A DNA stretch of 50,936 nucleotides from a virus. The position numbers and the translations under genes were made by a program. Positions 26,166 through 38,400 of the stretch are shown one piece after another. The DNA lies in the IMG/VR virus record IMGVR_UViG_3300023281_000640, positions 1 through 50,936 of that record; one strand, 5' to 3'. The notes below the pieces were generated by a model that was given only the letters and a program-made list of their open reading frames with translations, ran no database searches and was not told the origin of the DNA. Every line of letters starts with the position of its first letter. Within the stretch, counting starts at the first letter, position 1.

Positions 26166-29100
26166 ATGGCAACATACATAAAAGGAGCAGATACATACTT
26201 ACCGGATATTAAACCGTTCACACCGGATTATAAGTTCTTGTCTGCTGTATTAGAGACAAGACAAGATAAGTATGATACTAATTTTAAAGCTACTAATGAA
26301 TTATATAATAAAGTAGTTTATGCTGATTTGTCAAGAAATGATACTAAAGAAAGAAGAGATCAGTACGCAGAACAAATTGCACCACAGATTGAAAAAATAT
26401 CTGGTATGGATCTATCATTACAACAAAATGTCAATGCAGCCAAAGATGTGTTTGCCCCATTCTATGAGGATGACATTACTGTAAAAGATGTTGTATTTAC
26501 TTCTAGATATAGAGAAGAAATGAAAACAGCAAACTTATTGCTGAATTCACCTGATAGAAGTGTCCAAAGTAAATATTGGAAAACAGGAGAAAGAGCAATG
26601 CAATATCAAATGGATGCATTTATTAATGCTGATGCTGATAAAGCTATGCAAATGGCTTTACCAAAATATGTTCCTGATGCTAACTTGTTTGAAATGGGTC
26701 AGCAACTATTAGAGAATATGGAGCCGCCTTTAAAAATGAAAAGAGATAGGTTTGCTAAAAAACCTAATCCTAAATATAATCCTAATAAACCTATATCAGC
26801 AACTAATCCAAAAGAGATTGCAAATACTGATTGGATTATTACTGAACAAAACGGTGCTCAAGTAACTGGTGCTGCATTACAGCAGATCAGAAATAGACTT
26901 ATGGAACACCCAAGAGTACAAGCTGCATATCAAACAGAAGCATATGTAAAAGGTATGGATTGGGCAACAGCAGCAGTTAAAGACGGTAGGGCAGCCAACT
27001 TAGAACAAGGACAAGAACTTTGGGCTTCTGAAACAATTAGAAGAATTGAAACTCTTAATGAAATTAGGATAGCTCAAGACATGCAAGCTTTGGCTAAAGC
27101 AGAAAAAGCTAATGTTTCTTGGGCAAACTATAAAGGTGCAAATGGCCTAATAGAAGGATCACAACTTGATAAAGCAAATACAGAACAGTTATCAAAAACA
27201 GAACAATTTAAAGCAGCACTAGAAGCCAAAAAAAGAATTAGAGAAGAAGCAGCTTTACCTAGCCAAACATTAAATAATACATTAAATAAAGCATATAGTA
27301 TGCTTATGCAGAATAATATCATGGATGACATGAGAGAATCTGCACAAGCATTTAGCGCAAGAGACTATGAATATGTAATGCGTGAAAATGAATATGCTCT
27401 GAAAGAAAAACAGTTCAAATATGATATGAGCAAGATTAGAGCTAATGCTGCTAATCAGCTTAACTTAGAAAAGGTTAAACAAAAAAATAGACTTGATCTT
27501 GAAAAATATAAAAGTGAGTTAGAAGGTACTGGTGTAAATAGTCCACTTGGTGATGCCTTATCTACTGGTTATACAACATTAGGTGATGGCAATACAATAG
27601 ATTTAGCTACTAATAAAAAAAATAAGGTTACTCAGAATGCTGACATGATTGAAAGGACTAAGGATCAGTTTCATAAAGCTGATACTAAACTAGCTGCTAA
27701 TCAAGTAAATGATATTGTTAGTATGATGAGTTTGATGAATCCTAGAGGTGATAATGCAAGTGAAGATCAAACTTATGGTATTACTGTAACAGGAGAAAAT
27801 GGAGAATCAAAAGAATTTAGAGGATCCATATCAGAAATAAAAACAAAACTATTAGAGCAAACTACTAATGATGAAGGTGAATCTACTGGTTATGTTAACA
27901 GAGATTTGATTAATAAAATATATAGTGATAAGAACGAAGAGTTTTCAAACACTAGACAACAAGCTTTAGATAATCCAAACATGGTATTATCAAAAGATCA
28001 AAGAACTCAGTATGATCAGTTGTATGAAAAGATGAATGGTATGAATGGTACCAACACTCAGATAAAAGGTGTAGAACAATTTGTAACAACAGCATATGAA
28101 AAATTTGATGAAGCAAATAACATCACTACTGTTGCTGTTAAAAAAGAAGAAAAGCACGTTAGAAACTTAATGGATAATGGTAATTTTCCAAACATCTTTA
28201 AAGACGGTATACCTTTGAATAAAGAAGAGTATATTGCTATGGTTAAGAAAGGTGTTGAGGAAGGTACCATTACTAATGTTGATTTAAATTGGAAAGTAGA
28301 TACGGGAACAAATGCAAAAGATTATAAGATTCAAGCTATAGAAGAAGTAATTACTGAATATGGAGTAGATAAAGTATACTTAACAAATCCAGATGGCTCT
28401 AAGAAAATGGTTCTTGATGAAAAAGCAATTCAAGATGAAGCGGGTATGGTTTATGATGCCTTAAAGAAAGGATTAAACAAAAGACTTACTGGTCAAATGG
28501 ATGCAAATGTAAAGTCAGGAGATTTTAATTCTGCCAGATATGGTATTGATGGAAGCTTTACTGATGTTGTAAGTAACCCTACATATAACTATGCTATTAA
28601 CCCTTTAGCACGTAATGCTGACAATGAGCAGGAGATGGCTAACATGATTAACCAAATTAAATCTTTACAAGCTAACAACACTACATTTGGAATGGGTGTT
28701 GGTACACTAGGTAAAGATAGTGAGTTAGAACAAAAAAATGATCTAGCATTAAAGGTGTATAATCTATGGATAGAAGATTTAAATACGTGGATTAATAATC
28801 CTAAAAGATCTAATACAGATGCTATAGCTCCAGTAGGAACATTAGCTTATATGCCAGTATATGACAAAGCTAAAGTAGGAGATAAAACACATGCAGGATA
28901 TGAACTTAAGTTTAGTTCAGAATGGTTAGCATCTAAAGTAAAAGGGACCGCTGGTGATGTAAACAAACAATTTGGTGCATTGACTACAGCTGACATATCA
29001 AAATTAAAAGGTGTTGGTGTAGATAATAATGAGAGCGGTATATTCTTAGTTTATGATCAGCAAGATGATATGAATGTTAAGGCTAAAAAGAATGATTATT

Positions 29101-29447
29101 ATTCTTCAACAGAAATAGATATATTAGGTGGAGATAATAATAACTATCATGACTACACAGTTCCTAATGATAATGGTATAACTAATACTGCAGAGTATAG
29201 AGTTATAAAAAATGGAACAGGTGATTATAATTTTAGCTATAATGTAAATTATTATAATCCTTATGATCCTAATGCAGAAAGTTATACTGAGTATACTACA
29301 GATTCAGGTACTATACAAATGGATTATAGAAATGGCTTAATGGGTATTGATCAGCAGATGATGGCAATGAAAGCTCAGTATGAAGAGATAAGAAGAAATA
29401 ACCAAGCTTTGAGAGAAAAGGATCAGGCTATTTATGGTAAAAAATAA
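26166..29447 (+). CDS. large helical virion cargo protein
   Basis: The 1093-residue protein begins MATYIKGADTYLPDIKPFTP, followed by long predicted helices (LSAVLETRQDKYDTNFKATN). A strongly charged coiled-coil region lies near 395-460 (YALKEKQFKYDMSKIRANAA). The C-terminal part is richer in Asn, Asp and Tyr and ends in another helix. No catalytic motif is seen. It is first in the cluster that encodes the RNA polymerase polypeptide, 11 bases upstream of it. In crAss-like virions, large helical proteins from this region fill the tail barrel and are ejected, which fits this sequence; the exact counterpart is not identifiable here. Confidence 0.65.
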   Translation: MATYIKGADTYLPDIKPFTPDYKFLSAVLETRQDKYDTNFKATNELYNKVVYADLSRNDTKERRDQYAEQIAPQIEKISGMDLSLQQNVNAAKDVFAPFYEDDITVKDVVFTSRYREEMKTANLLLNSPDRSVQSKYWKTGERAMQYQMDAFINADADKAMQMALPKYVPDANLFEMGQQLLENMEPPLKMKRDRFAKKPNPKYNPNKPISATNPKEIANTDWIITEQNGAQVTGAALQQIRNRLMEHPRVQAAYQTEAYVKGMDWATAAVKDGRAANLEQGQELWASETIRRIETLNEIRIAQDMQALAKAEKANVSWANYKGANGLIEGSQLDKANTEQLSKTEQFKAALEAKKRIREEAALPSQTLNNTLNKAYSMLMQNNIMDDMRESAQAFSARDYEYVMRENEYALKEKQFKYDMSKIRANAANQLNLEKVKQKNRLDLEKYKSELEGTGVNSPLGDALSTGYTTLGDGNTIDLATNKKNKVTQNADMIERTKDQFHKADTKLAANQVNDIVSMMSLMNPRGDNASEDQTYGITVTGENGESKEFRGSISEIKTKLLEQTTNDEGESTGYVNRDLINKIYSDKNEEFSNTRQQALDNPNMVLSKDQRTQYDQLYEKMNGMNGTNTQIKGVEQFVTTAYEKFDEANNITTVAVKKEEKHVRNLMDNGNFPNIFKDGIPLNKEEYIAMVKKGVEEGTITNVDLNWKVDTGTNAKDYKIQAIEEVITEYGVDKVYLTNPDGSKKMVLDEKAIQDEAGMVYDALKKGLNKRLTGQMDANVKSGDFNSARYGIDGSFTDVVSNPTYNYAINPLARNADNEQEMANMINQIKSLQANNTTFGMGVGTLGKDSELEQKNDLALKVYNLWIEDLNTWINNPKRSNTDAIAPVGTLAYMPVYDKAKVGDKTHAGYELKFSSEWLASKVKGTAGDVNKQFGALTTADISKLKGVGVDNNESGIFLVYDQQDDMNVKAKKNDYYSSTEIDILGGDNNNYHDYTVPNDNGITNTAEYRVIKNGTGDYNFSYNVNYYNPYDPNAESYTEYTTDSGTIQMDYRNGLMGIDQQMMAMKAQYEEIRRNNQALREKDQAIYGKK

Positions 29448-29458
29448 AGTATAAGTAA

Positions 29459-32400
29459 ATGGAAAACGAATCAAATACACCATTACAACAACTTAATAGA
29501 GAAGCTGAAAGACCTGCCCCAAGTGTAATACCTGATGGGCAGTTCCGTTTTGAACCTATTGAAGAATTATTTGAAACTCCAGAGGAGAACTTTAATAATT
29601 ATGCTATGAGCGGTGACTTAGCAGCTGATGATATATCAGGTGTTAATGAATATACAGCAGCAATAGATAAATATGGTGTTGGTGCTATGGCAAGTTTAGG
29701 TATAGCTGATCCAGGTCCTGCTACTGATACGTATAATCCTGTTACTCAAAGTAGACCTGATAATACTGAGAACACCTTTTCAATGACAAAAAGGTTATTG
29801 ACTTTAAATGATACACCCGTATCAGAAAAAAAAGTTGCCCCTGCATTTTCAGGAATGAGGCAAACTCAGTTTATGAGATATTTTGAACATCCTGAATTTG
29901 ATAAGTTAGGGTATTCTCCATATTCTAATATGGAAAGTTATTATAATGCAAACTCTACTATCTGGGATGACATGACTAGAATGAGAGGTAATTGGTGGTC
30001 ATTAGTTGGTACAGGATTAAGTTCTGTATATGGATCTATGTTTAGTGGTTCTGATTATCTTGAGCCAGATCTAGATTCAGCTACAGCTTTTGAAGACAAG
30101 ATGGGTATAATGAATTCTACTAGAGGAGGCTTTGGTGGTTTTATGAATAATCTAGCAGCTAACTCTGCATATACAGGAGGTATACTTATATCTATAGCAG
30201 CTGAAGAAGTAATACTAGCAGGTATTACAGCAGCATCTGGAGGTACAGCAGCACCAGCTACTATAGCTAAAACAGGTCTGAATGTTGTTAGAGGTGTTAA
30301 AGGCTTTTTTAGTTTTACAAAAATGTATGAACGTACAAGAGATATACTAAAGCAAGCTAAAGCAATTGAAAATGCTAGAGATTTTTGGGTTGCTGCTAAA
30401 GGTGGTCAAAGATTAAAAGCTGCTGGTAATTTACTTGGTAGAGGTTTTACCCCTAATACAGTAAAAGCATTTAGAGATATAAAGACTGCAAAAAATGCTG
30501 GTCAAAATATGAGCAACCTTGCTAAAATGAATGCAAAGTTTGGTGGTTTTTATAGAGATATGAGAGCTGTTAATTTAGCTATGGCTGAGAGCAAGTTAGA
30601 AGCCGGTATGGCATATAATCAAGTGCTTAAAAATGGTATGAACAACTACGCTGCTGCTAATGGTGGTCAGGGTGTTGATGAATATGAGATGGCTAGAATA
30701 AGTAATGCTGCTGATAAAGCTGCATTTAAAACAATGATGGCTAATGCACCAATAATATATGCAAGTAACTGGTTAGTTCTTGGTAATGCATTAGGCGGTT
30801 TCCAAAGAGGTATTCAGCGTACAGTAGGTTCAGCATTTGGTAAAGGGATTGCTAAAAATGTAATAAATACAGCAGGTAAAAAAGTAGTTGATGCTGCAGG
30901 TAAAGTAATTAAAAATCCTTTTAAATATTTAGGAGGAAAAGAAAAAGGCTTCTTAGGTTTAAAAAGACTGGGTGCAAAGATTACAGCTGCAGGCGGATGG
31001 AAAAGTGTTGCTGGTAGTGGTGGTATAGTTATGTTAGACTACTTTGCAGCCAATGTTGCTGAGGGTATTCAAGAGGTTTCTCAAGAAGCAATATCTGCAG
31101 CTACAGTTGGTTATTATACAGAAATACTACAAAACCCAGCACAAGGTGGTGTTACATTACAGAATCAAATGATACTATCTGCAATGGGTGATCAGTTTTC
31201 TAGTGAAGGGTTTAATGTATTTATGTCTGGTTTCTTAATGGGTGGTCTTGTACAACCTGTACAGAAAGCGTTTATGCAAGGTGTGCCTTCTATATATAAG
31301 TATGGATTGCAAGAAGCCGGTATTGGTTTAGCCACAGCAAAACAAAAAGAAACATTTGCTGAATTTAGAAAGACAAGAGATGAGATGATTGAAAAGATTG
31401 TTGACTCTTATAATAAATCATGGAATGAGCAAGCTATTGATCCATCAGAGTTGTTTGATGTTAATAGATTAAACTTCATGATTCAAAAAGAAATGGCTGA
31501 AAAAATGAAGAAGTCTGCATATCAACAAGACTTCTTTGGGTTTAAAGATGCTGAGGATGCAGCTAAGTTCCAACAGTTTTTTACAATGTTTGAAACAAAT
31601 GGAACAAGACATTTTAGAGATCAGCTATTAGGTTTCTTAGATATGTCTGATACTGAACTAGTTGAGGCATTTCCTGGTGTTAGTAATAAAGACAAAAAGG
31701 ACGGCAAGTTAAGAAAGCGTATAAATGAAACCATTATCCAAATGGATAAGATGGAAGAAAATTACAATAAGCTTAAAGATAAATATGTTAATCCTTTTGA
31801 TGAAACTAAATTTAACCGTAAAACACAAGAGAAAGAATATATAAATGAATTAGTTGCAAGAGCTGGATATGATCATGTACGTTATTTATACATGTTTACT
31901 AATGAAGGTTTTATGTCTGCAGTCAATAGAGCTGATGGAATATATTCAAAACTTGAGGCAGAACCTTTATTTGCAAAAATGGCTGCAAGTGATATTACTA
32001 CTTTACTTGACCCAGAATCAATTGAAAGAGAGATTATAATACTTCAAGAAGAAATAGATGCATTTGAAGGAGCAAATCCAGAAGGTGCGGCAACTGCAGC
32101 GTCACCAAAAACAGAAAAAATTGCAAGACTTAAAGCTATTCAAAAAATTGTAACTGATAAAAAGAATAGATTTAAGAGCGGTACATTCAAGAGAAATAAG
32201 GCATTAAAAGAAAGCTTAAGAAATGAGTTTAAAAATTACGTAAGATTCTTAGCTAAAGAGCAAGGTTCATTTGTAAATGAAGATAATATTGATGCTGCAT
32301 TAACTGATATAGTTGATTACTATGCTTTAGATAATAGAGCAAAAGTATATGACAAAGCTATTGAGTTTATGAATAACCCTGAGAAGTTTGCTGAGATGGT

Positions 32401-35400
32401 AGAAAGATCTCAAGCATTATCTAAGAATAGAATAGAGGGTAGAGCAAAAGAAACTAAAGCCGCTTTAGAAAAATATACTGATATCATTTTAGCAAATCAA
32501 TTAATAAATGATTTAGCTAAAGATCCGGTTGGTGCATATGCAGATGAAGCACAGATGCTACTCTTTTTACAGACAGGAAATGCAAACTTTCTTATAGATT
32601 TTTATGATGAAAACGGTAAAGTTGTTGAGGGTGTTCATGATGTAAAATATAAAATGATACAGTCTCTGATAAGTGTTTATAAATCTACAAGTACGGATCA
32701 GACTACCGAAGAAGAAATAACTCAAGAGCAAAAGGATGAAGCAAAAAGACAAGATGTTGATGAGCAGAAATCTGATTTAGATCTAATGCTTGAGAATGCA
32801 GGTATTAAATTAACTGTTGATACAATAACTGTAAGTCCTTATCTTGATGAGGTACTAAAGAGATCTTATAGAAGTTATAAAGCAAGAATGGCAGCGGCAG
32901 GTAAAACAAGTTTATCTGTACAAGAGTGGAAAAACTCTGCTGAAGCTCAGGAACTAAAGAATGTATTTAATGCTATAAAGCAAGTATGGGCTGCAGGTGT
33001 AATGACAAAAAATGCAGCTGGAGAAACAGTATATGCAAACCCTATAGAGCAATCACTTATTGATTCTGACACAGGGTTTCAAGACTTTTTGTCTACACCT
33101 AAACAAGAATTGCTATCAGAAAATCCGCTAATCACTTCTATATTAAATCAAACAACTATTAAGTTAGATGATATATATGAGCAGCCTGATGTTGCTGATA
33201 ATATTGAGGTTACTGAAAAGCCTTTAAAAGAAGGTGTTATAGCAGACTTATATAAAAGAGTAGTAAAAGTTCCCGGTCAGGATCCTATAACTATTTATGA
33301 GTTGCTAGATAAAAAAGGGAATAAATTAAGTTCAGATTTATTAGATTTTGTTGATCAACAATTTGAATCAACAAGAGGTACATTTAATGAGAATGCTGCT
33401 GCTGCAGCTTATGATGCTTTGTCTGCACTTGATGATCAAGCTCCTGATTCAACAATCTTTGAGTTTGATGGTGTCAGCGGTTTGTTTTATGGAATGTCTG
33501 TATACAAAGGAAATGAGAAGTATATCATAATCCAAAAACCTAACAGCTCAAAGAAATTTGGTAAGAATCAAAAGCTTAGAGTAATTAAAGAATCTAATAA
33601 TGTTGGGCCTATATCAAAAAGAAAGTTTGAATATATAAAGCAAGGAGAGTTTAAAAACGTTTTCTCTGTTGAGGAAGTAACAATGGATGTATTAGATGAC
33701 TCAGTTAGTAAGTTAGATATTGAATCATTAGTCTCCCCTTATGCACATGCTAATAGATCTGACAAGAAAGGTTTATCAGATGAGCAGATAGCACAAGCTT
33801 TAACATATGAAAATGCCGAAGGCAAGGAAAGGCTCAAAGCTATACTAAAAGAACTTACACCAGCTGAAAGAGAACAGCTAGAGTTTGTTGTATATAAAAA
33901 CCCAAATCCACAGACTGTAAAAGATTATTCTGTTCAGAATATGTCTGGGTATCAATATAAAACTGCAAACCCATTAATTAAAAGATATAGTAGTGAATAT
34001 GTTGTGGGTATTAGAATTAATAATACTGTAACACAAGAAAGAATAAACCAAAAACTATTAGAAAAGAAAATACAACCTTCTGATTCAGAAGATGGAATAT
34101 TTGCATACCTGAACAATGGTTCATTTTTAATTAAAGATCAACTTACAGGAGCTAATATAGATCCTAGATCTATGAACTTAAGACAAGCTCAGAATGTAAT
34201 CTATGCTCCATTTGGTAAAAGTATAACTACAGAAGAGCAGTTAGGAAAAATTCAAAAAGCATTTACATTAAACTCTATGCTTACTACAACATTTAATAAT
34301 CTTGGAGTAGCAGAAGAAAAGCAATACTTTAGTATAAATGATTTACCATTTAATATACAACTTAATCCAAAAGGAGGAAGGATTGTATATAGTACTGGTA
34401 ACCCTATTTATATGGATGCATTAGATTATCAATATGCAGATGAAAATAATAACTACTTTATATTTGATTTAAAGTATGATAAAAAACTTGGTAGCAGAAT
34501 ATTTAACTACACCACATCTGCTGAAAATGAAACAGAGTTAAAAGATAAAATCTTAGCTCAACTAGAAACTCAAGGTACTACTAAAGATAGTATGCTGGCA
34601 GGTTCAGACAGATATCTTGCAGCAGTTAAACTACCAAATGGTACTTATGCTTTAGTTAATCTTAAAGCAGTGTCATATACAAAAGAAGAAAAAGAAGCTC
34701 TCTTTGTAGAAATTGTTGGCAAAGCTAAAGAAATTCAAGCAATTAAAGATGATGTCAAAAGAAATGCTGAGGCTATTAAATATAATGAAGAATTATCAGA
34801 GAAATTATTTTTAAGTAGTTATCCTGGAAATCTTATTGATTTAAAAGTTGGGCAAGACGGAAGTATATTTATTCAATTAGATAAACAAAAAGGAGAAGAG
34901 ATAGTCAAGATAGATGATGCAAGCATTGACTTTCCTGTTGTTAATTCAGAAACAGATGCCGTTAAAATAATAGAAAGTTTACTTACCAAGTTTAATAAAA
35001 AAGAAAAAGTTGCTCAAAATAATGCACAAGTAAGAGACAAGAATATAAGAAAGTCTTTTGCAACAGGTGCTCCTGCTCAAGATATAGTGGATAAAAGCAC
35101 AACTGAAGTTGGAATTGAAGTAGTAACAGATAACTCATTGGTTCTTTCTGCTGAGTCAGATGCAATACTAGCACAACAAGCTGTAGCATTTGCAAGTGTT
35201 AGACCCAAGAATGAAGGCAAGAGAGTTGAAGAAGAAACAGAACTACCTGAGATATCAGAAGAGTCTGATGACAGCGTTCTTGATATGACAGAGGATGAAC
35301 TAATCTCTAGAATTGATAATGATTTCCAAGGTCATCCTGTAGGCATTGAGCATATAATAAATAAAATGCTTAGAGGAGAACGTCTCAATGAAGCAGAAGA

Positions 35401-38400
35401 AAAAATGATGAAGAATCCTGTTATTTCTAATGGGGTTAATTTACGTGTTGCTGCTGCAGGAGGTATAGGTAGTCTTAAACCACAAGAAAAAACAAAGGAG
35501 ACAACATTAGATAAAGAAAAAGCTAAGCTTAAAGAATTAAAAGCTACACTGACAGAAGGATTAAAAGGTGCAGCTAAAATTGATGCATTAGATGGAAGCA
35601 AAGAATATCAAAAGCAACTTGCAATAGTTAAAAAACTTTCTAAGACAGCAAACAAATTAGTTGAAACAACTACTGAAGTAGAAAGAATAGAAGACTATAA
35701 TGAGTTTTTAGATTGGGCAAATGAATCATTACCTTCTATAATAGGTATAGAGGATGTACTTACTCTAGCAGATAACGGAATAAGTAAAGGTTATAAAAGA
35801 GTTGGTGCGTTTGTTTTAGATATACATAAAATAGCAGGAGGAGTAAGTGTAAACGGTACTGTATACGTTGGTGCTAATAATCCTTTTAAATATCATGAAG
35901 CTTTTCATGGTGTTTTTAGAATGCTACTTACACAAGAACAAATAGATAGATACAGAAAACTTGCTAAGTCAGAGTTAAAAGGTAAGTATGGTTCAAGGTA
36001 TAAGGCTGAATTAGAAAAGTTTAGAACAACTGCAAAACAATACGAAGATCTTTCTGACATTGAATTAGAGAATGAGTTTGTAGAAGAATACATGGCTGAT
36101 GAATTTGAAGCATTTAAAAAAGATCCTAGAAGTACTAAAACTAATACAGAGATTAAATCACTCTTTACTAAAATAATTGAATGGATTAAAGGCGTGTTAT
36201 CTAAATATACACCTAATGAATTACAAACATTATATGAAAATATTGATGCTGGTAAATTTAAAAGTGCAACTGTACAATTAAATGAGTTTACGTCAGATGC
36301 TGGAATTACTGTTGCAAATGCATTGGTAAGACATGATGTAGTATCTAAAGATGAAGACGTATCAGGATTTCTATATCTTGATTCAATGATTATTGATCCA
36401 TTGATTAGATCTATGGCAGGTATGTTTATAACTAGAGTTAATAACTTAAAAGAAACAAACTATAGCCCTAATGATGTTTATCAGGGTCTTGCACGTGACT
36501 TTAGAATTTTACTTGATCCAGAAGATGCCAGCAATGAAATTTTAGGAGCAGGAAAAGTAAGACAACTTGAAGAGTTAGAGAATGCATTTACTAATTACCC
36601 AGAAGATATAAAGAAAGAAGTTTTTAGTTTGCTTGATATAATATCAGATCAAGATAAAGAAAGTGAGTTTAAATCAGAAATATCAGAAGACTCAACCGGA
36701 TTAAGAAAAGCAGATGAATTTGACAAAGATGCGTCTACAATAGGAGGATTTAATTCATTAAGCAAAAAGGTAAGATCTTACATTGCTACTTCAACAATGA
36801 AAGATGTAGACTTTTTTGGTAAGGCAGAGTTAACAGAAGGGGAGCCTTTAATTATTCCTGTTAAATTTAATGAAGCATATAACGGTTTATTAAAAGCTGT
36901 GTCTAATATTAGTGATCAATCAGTAATGCTTAAGCGTATGTATGCATACTCAAGGTTAAATCCTAACATGGCTGCTGTAGTTGACAAACTATTTAATGAT
37001 ACAAACTTAGATATAAACGCTCTGGCTTCTGAATCTCCATTCTTAAATGTAAGTAATACTAGTCTATTGCAATCAATGCTTAAAGGTTTTGAAAACTACA
37101 AGGTAGATTATATATTTAATGAAAGAGATGGAGCAGGAAACATATTAATATATACTGCATCAGAACGTGATGATATTAACTCACAGTTAGATGAGTGGTC
37201 ACAAGCATATATAACTAAAAGAAAAGAATTAAACTTAGATGAATCTGGTACAAAAATAAATAACTTGCTTGATTTAGTTAAAAACATGTCTTTGATTTTA
37301 GGTAACAAAACCAAATACTTGACTAATGAAAAGACTAATGAGAAAGCCAGAGAGCATTCTCAAAAATTATTTGATATAACAGGTATAAGGTTAAGTCCAA
37401 TGTATTTAAACTATAGTTATATTAAGACTTTTGATTATGCTCAATTAGACGCAGCACAAAAAGTATTATATAATGCTTACTCTATAGAGCCTGTATCAGA
37501 ACAATTCTTGGTGACTTTGTATGATCTTATGTATAGAGATGATAATATTTTCTCTAAGAAATCAGATGGTATGGCATCTAGACTTACTTATATAAGTTTA
37601 AATAATGCAGCCTTTGATGAAACAATTGGTGCGTCATCATTTATTAATCCAAATGGAGATTTAGTTTATGGCCACCAACTTCCAACTTATCATCTGAAGG
37701 CAGTAGCTGCATTAAATAGTGTAAGTAAAATAGATGAATTATCAAACGATGAATACCTAAGCAACAATTATTTATTAAATAATGAAGCATTTAGAAATTT
37801 ATCATCTCAAGGTAGAATAAAAGTAATTAGAATTGCAGGTAGTAAAATAAAATCCATTGTTACAACAGATCTTAATGATGGTGTTGCAGAAGACATATTA
37901 AATACATCTTTAAATGATAGTAAGTCTACACAAAGCTTTGGAGAGTTCACACCAAAAGAGTTTGCTGTATCATTAATTAACAACTATGTATCTAATTTTA
38001 ATAGAAGAAAAGGAGATGTTGATTCAGTAGAGGGTGTTGGTAAATTGCCTATAGCAACTGCACCTGTATTTTTAAGAGTAATGGAAGCAGCCAATACAGG
38101 AGACCTGGTGTCTTTACCTGTAATAAAAGCAGTAACCATGAATGGTGAAAATGTTGAGCTTACACCACAACTTGTAAATGCATTTATAGATAGAATAGGT
38201 TCAGAGTTTGAAAGAATAAATAGAGAAGCTATTGCTTTTGATGAACTTGGAGATAATATCCAAGGATATAACGATACTATGCAGGGTAGAGCATTTAGTT
38301 TTGTAAATACAGGTCTGTTGTTAGATCCTATTACTCAACAAACATTAGCTAATGTAGCTATCAAAGCAGGAGAACAAAAACAAGTAATGACTTTTGATCA

